DNA of 10,503 nucleotides, from the NCBI GenBank assembly GCA_018715105.1, contig DVMG01000207.1, forward strand, positions 1 through 10,503, given 5' to 3'. This DNA comes from Candidatus Ventricola intestinavium (GTDB taxonomy: Bacteria; Bacillota; Clostridia; Christensenellales; Aristaeellaceae). Under the pieces are notes generated by a model. The model saw nothing but the letters and a program-made list of their open reading frames with translations. It did no database searches and was not told where the DNA came from. The translations under genes were made by a program, and so were the position numbers. Shown one piece after another: positions 1 through 4,776 of the stretch; positions within the stretch are counted from its first letter, which is position 1, and the number at the start of each line of letters is the position of its first letter.

Positions 1-649
1 GGAAAACCAGATGGGGGAGAATCCGCACGATAAAACCGATCCCCGTGTTTCCACCGCGATTCTGACATCGCATACGCGCGACGGCGTGGAGCTGGCGCGC
101 AAGCACCATCTGCCGGAACCAATCATCGACATCATCCGCCAGCACCATGGCGATACGCCGGTGATGTACTTCTATGCCAAAGCCGTGCAGATGTTTGGTG
201 AATCCAATGTGGATATCCGGGATTTTCGTTACGATGGGCCCAAGCCGCAGACCTCGGAGGCCGCGATCCTGATGCTGGCCGATACGGTGGAGGCGGCCGT
301 GCGGTCCCTGCACGAGCCGACGCAGCAGAAGATTTCCGACCTTATCCGCAAGCTTGTGCGCGGCAAGATGGAAGATGGGCAGCTTGATGAGTGCACGCTC
401 ACCTTCCGGGATATCGGCAACATCTGCATGGCCTTTGAAACGGTGCTTCAGGGGGTCTTCCATGAGCGGATTGAGTATCCCCATGTGGATTTGAACCGCG
501 CCAGACGCAACTCCCAGAAGGCGGAGGAAAAGAAAGAGCAGAAAGCCGCGCAGAAGGCAGGGCCGCAGGCGAACCGGAAAGCACAGCCCGCTGCGGCGGG
601 ATCCAAACCGCAGGCAGGCACGATGGCGGAGGCAAAACATGACGCTTGA
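1..649 (+). CDS. pgpH: Cyclic-di-AMP phosphodiesterase PgpH (7TM-HD family), C-terminal part
   Basis: This is the 3' end of a membrane-anchored HD-domain phosphodiesterase. In Firmicutes the family hydrolyses cyclic-di-AMP to pApA on the cytoplasmic side. The frame is open to the left edge (first full codon at base 2), so the extracellular 7TMR-HDED domain, the seven membrane helices and the first HD motif lie outside the window. Visible are the family block E-N-Q-x-G-E-N-P-H-D at the edge, S-H-T-R-D-G, the Q-H-H-G metal-ligand pair near base 143, and a later L-A-D-T that supplies the last Asp ligand. The ATG at 11 lies inside the conserved HD domain and is not a real start. After the domain there is an unusual tail of about 50 residues rich in Lys, Ala and Gln (roughly bases 505-646). 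The stop codon overlaps the ybeY start by 11 bases, which implies co-transcription and coupled translation. The family is secure from motifs and gene order; the substrate is inferred from the family. Confidence 0.9.
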   Translation, partial: ENQMGENPHDKTDPRVSTAILTSHTRDGVELARKHHLPEPIIDIIRQHHGDTPVMYFYAKAVQMFGESNVDIRDFRYDGPKPQTSEAAILMLADTVEAAVRSLHEPTQQKISDLIRKLVRGKMEDGQLDECTLTFRDIGNICMAFETVLQGVFHERIEYPHVDLNRARRNSQKAEEKKEQKAAQKAGPQANRKAQPAAAGSKPQAGTMAEAKHDA

Positions 650-1139
650 ATTTGACGATCCGCACCATCTGCTCAGCGCCCAGGCGCGCAGGATGATGCA
701 GCGGTGTGCGGATTTTGCCCAGCAGCAGGAGGGATTGGATCGAAAGCTGTGCGTCTATGTGCGCATTGTGGACGATGAGGAGATCCGCAGGATCAACCGC
801 GAGCAGCGCGGCAAGGATGCCGCAACGGATGTGCTTTCCTTCCCGACGGTTTCATATCCGGCGGGGAGAACCGCCGGGACTTGTCCGGCGCTCGTGCGCC
901 GGGAATATGACCCGGAGGCGGATGCCTGCATGCTGGGGGACATCGTGATCTCGATGGATCATGTGCGCGCCCAGGCCCGCGAATATGGCCACAGCGAGCA
1001 GCGGGAATACGGCTATCTGCTTACGCATGGACTGTTTCATCTGATGGGATATGACCACGTAAAGGAAGAGGACAGGCCTGCCATGCGTGCGATGGAGGAA
1101 AAGACGCTTGCCCGCGTGGGATTGACAAGGGAGGAGTGA
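639..1139 (+). CDS. ybeY: Endoribonuclease YbeY (16S rRNA maturation and ribosome quality control)
   Basis: This encodes a 166-residue UPF0054 metalloprotein, close to the usual family length of about 150-170. YbeY is a zinc-dependent single-strand RNase involved in 16S rRNA 3'-end maturation and late 70S quality control in the cytoplasm. The zinc site H-G-x-F-H-L-x-G-Y-D-H is complete at residues 130-140 (ligands H130, H134, H140). The family blocks T-D-V-L-S-F-P (63-69) and L-G-D-I-V-I-S (99-105) are also present. The loop between these blocks (about residues 72-95) is somewhat long. The start is set by GGAGG at 628-632, six bases before the ATG, inside the end of pgpH. The cdd gene follows after seven bases. 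Neighbours pgpH, cdd and era match the classic Firmicutes cluster, which supports the call independently. Confidence 0.96.
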   Translation: MTLEFDDPHHLLSAQARRMMQRCADFAQQQEGLDRKLCVYVRIVDDEEIRRINREQRGKDAATDVLSFPTVSYPAGRTAGTCPALVRREYDPEADACMLGDIVISMDHVRAQAREYGHSEQREYGYLLTHGLFHLMGYDHVKEEDRPAMRAMEEKTLARVGLTREE

Positions 1140-1146
1140 GCCGTTC

Positions 1147-1536
1147 ATGACGGATGAAAAACTGCTTGAAATGGCGAGGGAGGCCAGAAAATTTGCCTAT
1201 GTGCCGTATTCCGGCTATGCTGTCGGCGCGGCGCTGCTGAGCGAAGACGGGCGCGTCTTTACCGGATGCAACGTGGAAAACGCCGCATACGGCAACACAC
1301 TGTGCGCAGAGCGCACAGCGCTTGTCAAGGCGGTGAGCGAAGGGGTGCGCAGGTTCACCAAAATCGCCATTGCCTCCAGCGGGTCCGCGCCTTTCCCGTG
1401 CGGGGCCTGCCGTCAGTCGCTTTACGAATTTGCACCCGGGCTCGATGTGCTGGTGACGTGGGACGGCCAGGTGCGCAAAACAACGCTTGCACAGCTTTTG
1501 CCGGAGGGGTTTGGCCCTTCTTCGCTGGGCAAATAA
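1147..1536 (+). CDS. cdd: Cytidine deaminase, homotetrameric type
   Basis: This encodes a 129-residue cytidine/deoxycytidine deaminase of the pyrimidine salvage pathway, which converts cytidine to uridine in the cytoplasm. The length matches the short tetrameric class. The catalytic zinc motif is intact: C53-A-E55 with the proton-shuttling Glu, and P-C85-G-A-C88. The substrate-binding block G-C-N-V-E-N-A-A-Y-G-N (40-50) and the N-terminal Y-V-P-Y-S-G-Y (18-24) are typical. A purine-rich GGGAGGAG lies at 1129-1136, a rather long distance before the ATG. The gene follows ybeY after seven bases, so it belongs to the same transcript. Firmicutes often have dgkA between these two genes, but it is missing here. 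The next gene, era, begins 78 bases downstream if its GTG start is correct. Confidence 0.96.
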   Translation: MTDEKLLEMAREARKFAYVPYSGYAVGAALLSEDGRVFTGCNVENAAYGNTLCAERTALVKAVSEGVRRFTKIAIASSGSAPFPCGACRQSLYEFAPGLDVLVTWDGQVRKTTLAQLLPEGFGPSSLGK

Positions 1537-1614
1537 AAACGGATTGCGGAACACACGGACGGTCGCGCCTGCATGCGTGCGCCGCGCGGAACCGATCAGA
1601 AAAGGACGGGTCAA

Positions 1615-2520
1615 GTGAAAAACGAAAAGACAGAAGCAACCTTTCATTCGGGTTTTGCCGCCATCGTCGGCCGCCCGAATGTGGGAAAATCCACGATGAT
1701 GAACGCCATGGTCGGCGAAAAGGTGGCCATTGTATCCAATAAACCGCAGACTACGCGCAACCGCATCATGGGCGTGGCGACGGACAGGGGATGGCAGATC
1801 GTCTTTCTGGATACGCCTGGCCTGCATAAGCCCCGCACGCGGCTGGGCGAATACATGGTCAAAAGCGTGCAGGAGGCGATGGATGGCATCGATGTGCTGC
1901 TTGTGATGGTGGATGTGGGGCAGATCGGGCCGCAGGATCGCGCGATTGTCCGCGATATGGCGGAGCGCCGGGTGAAAAAGGCCCTTGTGCTCAACAAGAC
2001 GGACACCGTCGACGAGGCAGCGGTGCTCGCGGCCATCCAGTCCTTTGCCAAGGAGCCCTATGACGCCATTGTGCCCATCAGCGCGCGGACGGGGCGGGGG
2101 ATGGAGGAACTGAAACGGTTTATCGTATCCTGCCTGCCCGAAGGCCCCAAGTATTTTCCGGAGGACATGATGACCGACCAGCCCGAACGCGTTCTCTGTG
2201 CGGAGATCATTCGGGAAAAGGCGCTGCTGCACCTGCGCGAGGAGGTGCCCCATGGCATCGGGGTGGAGATGATGGCCATCACAAAGCTCAGCGATACCCT
2301 CACGGAAATGCATGCGACGATCTACTGTGAGCGTGCAAGCCACAAGGGCATCATCATCGGCAAGCAGGGAGCGATGCTGCGCACCATCGGAAAAGAGGCG
2401 CGGCAGGATATGGAAAATCTGCTGGGTACGAAGATCAATCTCCAGCTGTGGGTCAAGGTGCGCGAGGACTGGCGCAACCGCATGGAGGATCTGCGCACGC
2501 TCGGCTATGAAAGCAAATGA
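1615..2520 (+). CDS. era: GTPase Era, ribosome small-subunit assembly
   Basis: Era is an essential GTPase that binds the 3' end of 16S rRNA and checks 30S maturation. All G motifs are visible (numbered from the GTG start): P-loop G-R-P-N-V-G-K-S 19-26, switch I Q-T-T-R-N-R near 45-50, D-T-P-G 66-69, N-K-T-D 127-130, and S-A-R 156-158. The C-terminal KH domain carries G-K-Q-G at 249-252 and the family ending L-W-V-K-V-R-E-D-W. I place the start at GTG 1615, which has AGGA at about 1603-1606 and gives 301 residues, the normal family length. An in-frame ATG at 1573 would add 14 residues that look unlike Era and has no clear ribosome binding site. The gene probably ends the pgpH-ybeY-cdd-era operon. 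recO, often next, is not here. Assignment is secure; the start is moderately sure. Confidence 0.95.
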   Translation: MKNEKTEATFHSGFAAIVGRPNVGKSTMMNAMVGEKVAIVSNKPQTTRNRIMGVATDRGWQIVFLDTPGLHKPRTRLGEYMVKSVQEAMDGIDVLLVMVDVGQIGPQDRAIVRDMAERRVKKALVLNKTDTVDEAAVLAAIQSFAKEPYDAIVPISARTGRGMEELKRFIVSCLPEGPKYFPEDMMTDQPERVLCAEIIREKALLHLREEVPHGIGVEMMAITKLSDTLTEMHATIYCERASHKGIIIGKQGAMLRTIGKEARQDMENLLGTKINLQLWVKVREDWRNRMEDLRTLGYESK

Positions 2521-2526
2521 TGTCAG

Positions 2527-2544
2527 GCGGTTTGCCCAAACCGC
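2527..2544 (+). terminator. Hairpin directly after era, possible weak terminator
   Basis: A 7-bp perfect stem (GCGGTTT / AAACCGC) with a four-base loop begins seven bases after the era stop codon. There is no T-run immediately after it; the first TTTT comes about ten bases later, inside a repeat-like segment. It may end or attenuate the upstream operon, or only protect the mRNA 3' end. Structure is seen; function is inference. Confidence 0.35.
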
Positions 2545-2550
2545 TGACGA

Positions 2551-2649
2551 ATGTGTTTTCTCTCCTGAAGGGGAAAAGAATAAGGACCGGATTCTGTTGG
2601 AAAAGGGAAGTGCCATTTGAGGGGAGAAGCGCTTTATGCCGGCAGACGG
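2551..2649. repeat. Degenerate palindromic repeat, left and reversed right arm
   Basis: Bases 2551-2580 resemble the core of the repeats found at 3698, 4610 and 9210 (T-rich CTCC, GAA, GGGG with A-rich flank). Bases 2621-2649 carry the arm in reverse orientation: read on the minus strand they give a GCCGGC, A-rich, CGCTT, TCTCCCC order like the arm at 3705-3728. Together they look like the two arms of one decayed palindrome spread over about 100 bases. The similarity was judged by eye only. Confidence 0.35.
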
Positions 2650-2728
2650 AGCGATGGAGAAATCGCCAAAGGCACGGGATGCATTTTATGACGAATCATC
2701 TATGTTTGAAAACAGATACGGAGGATTT

Positions 2729-3640
2729 ATGGACACCATCCATCTTCTGGTTGCGCTGGATCAGCGCTATCTGCCTCAGCTGAAGGTGCTGCTGACATCG
2801 ATACGGCTCAACTCCCCGAAGCAGCGCGTGGCGCTTTATCTCCTGCATAACCGTTTTCCGTGCGCGGCGCTTCGTCAGATCGACGCATGGTGCCGGGCGG
2901 TGGGCTATGACTTTTCTCCCATCCAGGTTGAAGACAGCCTGTTTGAACATGCTCCGGTCAGCGAGCAGTATCCCAGGGAGATGTATTACCGTCTTCTGGC
3001 GCCCCAGATACTGCCCGATTCGATGGAGCGCGTGCTGTATCTGGATCCGGATACGCTTGTCATCAATCCTCTCCAGACGCTGTGGGAGAGGAATCTGGAC
3101 GGTCATCTGTTTGCAGCCGCCGCCCATACGGGCAAAACGGAACTGGTTCATAACGTCAATCGCATTCGCCTGGGAACGGATTGCGATTATTTCAATTCGG
3201 GCGTCATGCTGATGGATCTGAACCGGTGCCGGGCCGAAATTCAGACGGAGGAGCTGTTTCGTTTTGTCAGGGAGCATGCGGGGGAGCTGGTGCTTCCGGA
3301 TCAGGATGTGCTCAACGCCCTTTATGGGAACCGGATTCTTCCCCTGGAGGATGTTCTCTTTAACTATGATGCGCGAGATTACAGCAGCTATCTGCTCCAA
3401 AGCTCCGGTCTGTACAATGTAAAGTGGGTCATGGAGCATACGGTGATTCTTCATTTCTGCGGAAGAGCAAAACCGTGGAAGGCCGGTTATATGTACCGCT
3501 TTGGCCTGCTTTATCAGCATTATGAACAGCTGGCAGGGCGAATTTGGGAGAACGTGAATTCTTTTGAAGGCGTCCTTCCATTGAATGAGGAAAGGGCATG
3601 CGCCTGCGGGAAAGGCAAATCCACGGAAAATCCCATTTGA
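2729..3640 (+). CDS. Glycosyltransferase family 8 (LgtC/GspA-like retaining transferase)
   Basis: This encodes a 303-residue cytoplasmic GT8 enzyme. The family transfers galactose or glucose from a UDP-sugar with retention of configuration. The metal/nucleotide-sugar motif D-P-D sits at residues 106-108 in Y-L-D-P-D-T. F-N-S-G-V (155-159), P-D-Q-D-V-L-N (190-196) and the C-terminal H-F-x-G-x-x-K-P-W (242-250) complete the family pattern. There is no signal peptide or membrane helix. I chose ATG 2729 because GGAGGA at 2720-2725 lies just upstream, though spacing is short, and because the protein then begins at the first Rossmann strand. Upstream in-frame ATGs at 2636 and 2702 have no ribosome site and would add residues overlapping a repeat. 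The acceptor and product are unknown; no other glycan genes are nearby, so a cell-surface polysaccharide role is only a guess. Confidence 0.9.
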   Translation: MDTIHLLVALDQRYLPQLKVLLTSIRLNSPKQRVALYLLHNRFPCAALRQIDAWCRAVGYDFSPIQVEDSLFEHAPVSEQYPREMYYRLLAPQILPDSMERVLYLDPDTLVINPLQTLWERNLDGHLFAAAAHTGKTELVHNVNRIRLGTDCDYFNSGVMLMDLNRCRAEIQTEELFRFVREHAGELVLPDQDVLNALYGNRILPLEDVLFNYDARDYSSYLLQSSGLYNVKWVMEHTVILHFCGRAKPWKAGYMYRFGLLYQHYEQLAGRIWENVNSFEGVLPLNEERACACGKGKSTENPI

Positions 3641-3658
3641 TCCATGCCGCCGCATGGA
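3641..3658 (+). terminator. Hairpin directly after the glycosyltransferase stop codon
   Basis: The base right after the stop codon begins a perfect 7-bp stem (TCCATGC / GCATGGA) with loop CGCC, followed by AATTT. The T-run is poor, so it would be a weak intrinsic terminator at best. It parallels the stop-proximal hairpins after era and after the ArsC-family gene. Confidence 0.35.
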
Positions 3659-3697
3659 ATTTCGCCGTCAATCATCGGGGATTCCCTCAGGCCGCTT

Positions 3698-3738
3698 CAG
3701 ACCGCCGGCAAAACGCTTTTCGCTCCCCGAAAGGGGCC
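3698..3738. repeat. Palindromic repeat family, left arm plus GAAA-capped hairpin
   Basis: This copy begins CAGACCGCCGG, continues with an AAAACGCTTTTC block and ends in CCCC-GAAA-GGGG, a short stem with a GNRA-type loop. The first 23 or so bases closely match the segments starting at 4610 and 9210. The right arm is not present; instead the start codon of the small membrane protein follows directly at 3739. Confidence 0.5.
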
Positions 3739-3957
3739 ATGGTCGTCATCTGGCGCAAAATGGAGCACAAGGCGCCGATTCAGGTGAGCGGAAAGACGCT
3801 GGGAGCCATTCTGGTCGGCGTGGTGGGCGCCCTGATGCTGGGCGTAGGTATGTGCCTGAGCATGCTCTTTGGAAAGATGGCGCTGGGAATCGTCGTTGGA
3901 GTCATTGGCATGGTGGTGCTGCTGATGCTGATTCCGCTGACAAAGGGGATCAAATGA
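3739..3957 (+). CDS. Small two-helix membrane protein, function unknown
   Basis: This is a 72-residue hydrophobic protein that I cannot assign to a named family. A short basic N-terminus is followed by a predicted membrane helix at about residues 21-43 and a second at about 47-67. The helices are rich in Gly, Val, Leu and Met and joined by a tight turn around F-G-K. The C-terminus T-K-G-I-K is basic, suggesting both ends face the cytoplasm. The start is uncertain. ATG 3739 has AGGGG only two bases upstream, inside a repeat hairpin, while ATG 3760 (65 residues) has no ribosome site. The open frame reaches back to 3598, but that part runs through the end of the glycosyltransferase and a repeat, so it is not credible as protein. 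The gene is closed by a good terminator, which supports it being expressed. Confidence 0.6.
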   Translation: MVVIWRKMEHKAPIQVSGKTLGAILVGVVGALMLGVGMCLSMLFGKMALGIVVGVIGMVVLLMLIPLTKGIK

Positions 3958-3983
3958 CGGAGGAAACCGGGATGAAAACGGAG

Positions 3984-4013
3984 AAAAGCGCAGGCCGTGC
4001 GGCTTGCGTTTTT
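3984..4013 (+). terminator. Rho-independent terminator after the small membrane protein gene
   Basis: The stem CGCAGGCC / GGCTTGCG (8 pairs, one of them G-U) with loop GTGC is followed by TTTTT. It is preceded by AAAA, which can pair with the T-run and lets it work in both directions. It lies 27 bases after the stop codon at 3957. Confidence 0.85.
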
Positions 4014-4120
4014 CTGTTTTTCAGGCCCCTGCGGCGTACAGACCGGGCGGATCGCATGCCGGATGGGGCCGGCAGGGGAAAGCGGTGAGCGCTCTCCCGG
4101 CATGAACCTTAGGACGGCCC

Positions 4121-4149
4121 TTGACATCCGGCGTTCCTTCTGGCATGAT
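4121..4149 (+). promoter_or_regulatory. Sigma-A-type promoter for the ArsC/Spx-family gene
   Basis: A perfect -35 box TTGACA (4121-4126) and a -10 box CATGAT (4144-4149, 4 of 6 matches) are separated by 17 bases. The TG of an extended -10 sits at 4141-4142. It lies 38 bases before the start codon and downstream of the terminator at 3984-4013, so the gene starts its own transcript. Confidence 0.75.
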
Positions 4150-4186
4150 AGACCCAAAACAGATCAAATTCATGGAGGGATCGGAG

Positions 4187-4540
4187 ATGCTCTTTCTGTG
4201 TTATGAGCGCTGCAGCACCTGCCAAAAAGCAAAGCGGTTTCTGGATGATGCCGGGATTTCTTACACATGGCGCGATATCAGGGGGCAGAACCCCACGCGC
4301 GAGGAGCTGGCGCGCTGGCACGCGCAAAGCGGCCTGCCGCTCCGGCGTTTTTTCAACACAAGCGGCCTGGCCTATAAGGCGCTGAACCTCAAGGAAAAGC
4401 TGCCGCAGATGAGCCAGGAGCAGCAGCTGGATCTGCTCGCTTCGGATGGCATGCTTGTCAAGCGGCCGATGCTCATCGGCGATTCCTTTGTATTGGTTGG
4501 GTTTAAAGAAGAGACGTGGAGGGAGCAGCTCGGCCTGTGA
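4187..4540 (+). CDS. ArsC/Spx family thioredoxin-fold protein
   Basis: This encodes a 117-residue protein of the arsenate reductase/Spx/YffB superfamily. The redox motif C9-S-T-C12 is near the N-terminus, followed by K-A-K-R-F-L. F-F-N-T-S-G-x-x-Y-K (55-64) and K-R-P-M-L-I (92-97) are the other family signatures. Family members act either as small-molecule reductases or, like Spx, as RNA polymerase alpha-CTD partners in disulfide stress; the sequence alone does not decide which. A CXXC pair is found in Spx and in several uncharacterised Clostridia members. I chose ATG 4187, which has GGAGG at 4174-4178. The in-frame ATGs at 4121, 4145 and 4172 lack a ribosome site, and 4121 and 4145 fall within the promoter boxes. 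There are no arsenic-resistance genes nearby, so a true arsenate reductase is unlikely. It is transcribed from its own promoter. Confidence 0.9.
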   Translation: MLFLCYERCSTCQKAKRFLDDAGISYTWRDIRGQNPTREELARWHAQSGLPLRRFFNTSGLAYKALNLKEKLPQMSQEQQLDLLASDGMLVKRPMLIGDSFVLVGFKEETWREQLGL

Positions 4541-4542
4541 AG

Positions 4543-4572
4543 CCCGCGGTGGAAGAAGCCTTCATCCGCGGG
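4543..4572 (+). terminator. Hairpin directly after the ArsC-family gene
   Basis: CCCGCGG pairs with CCGCGGG (7 bp), then a 2x2 internal loop, then GAAG / CTTC with loop AAGC. It starts two bases after the stop codon. No T-run follows at once; TTTT appears about ten bases further, inside the palindrome GCCTTTTAAAAGGC (4580-4593). It could end transcription weakly. Confidence 0.4.
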
Positions 4573-4609
4573 GAGGCATGCCTTTTAAAAGGCGAAAAGC
4601 ATGGCGCAC

Positions 4610-4671
4610 CAGACCGCCGGAAAAGCGCGTTTCTCCTCCCGAAGGAGGAGAAACGATTTCCGCAATCATGG
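4610..4671. repeat. Palindromic repeat family, most complete copy with 12-bp perfect stem
   Basis: The core is a perfect 12-bp stem, 4628-4639 against 4644-4655, with loop CGAA. Outside the core the two flanks remain similar as inverted copies: CAGACCGCCGGAAAA on the left, and TTTCCGC with a CATGG end on the right. The whole element is thus an imperfect palindrome of about 62 bases. Read on the minus strand, the loop is the very stable C(UUCG)G, followed at a short distance by CTTTTCC. The left arm matches the segments at 3698 and 9210. Confidence 0.55.
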
Positions 4672-4776
4672 GAAAAGAAACGTCCGTCATGAAGGAAAGC
4701 GATGCTTTCGCCAACAAACGGGGCAGGACGCATGCCGGCCATGCGCTCTGCCGGTCATCCCGGAAAGAGGCAACAG

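Noticed and set aside
1021..2616. Minus-strand open frame of 531 codons opposite ybeY, cdd and era
   Set aside because: It is a shadow of three conserved genes; the translation is low-complexity with many His and Arg and shows no motifs.
2517..2783. 88-codon frame starting in an ATGA overlap with era
   Set aside because: There is no ribosome site, it reads through the hairpin and repeat and 50 bases into the GT8 gene, and its product looks like translated repeat sequence.
2696..3655. Minus-strand open frame of 319 codons opposite the GT8 gene
   Set aside because: Opposite a gene with all GT8 motifs; no recognisable protein features of its own.
4187..4540. Calling the ArsC-family gene a true arsenate reductase or naming it spx
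   Set aside because: The fold family is clear, but there is no arsenic gene context and no evidence that separates Spx-type regulators from reductases, so no gene symbol is given.
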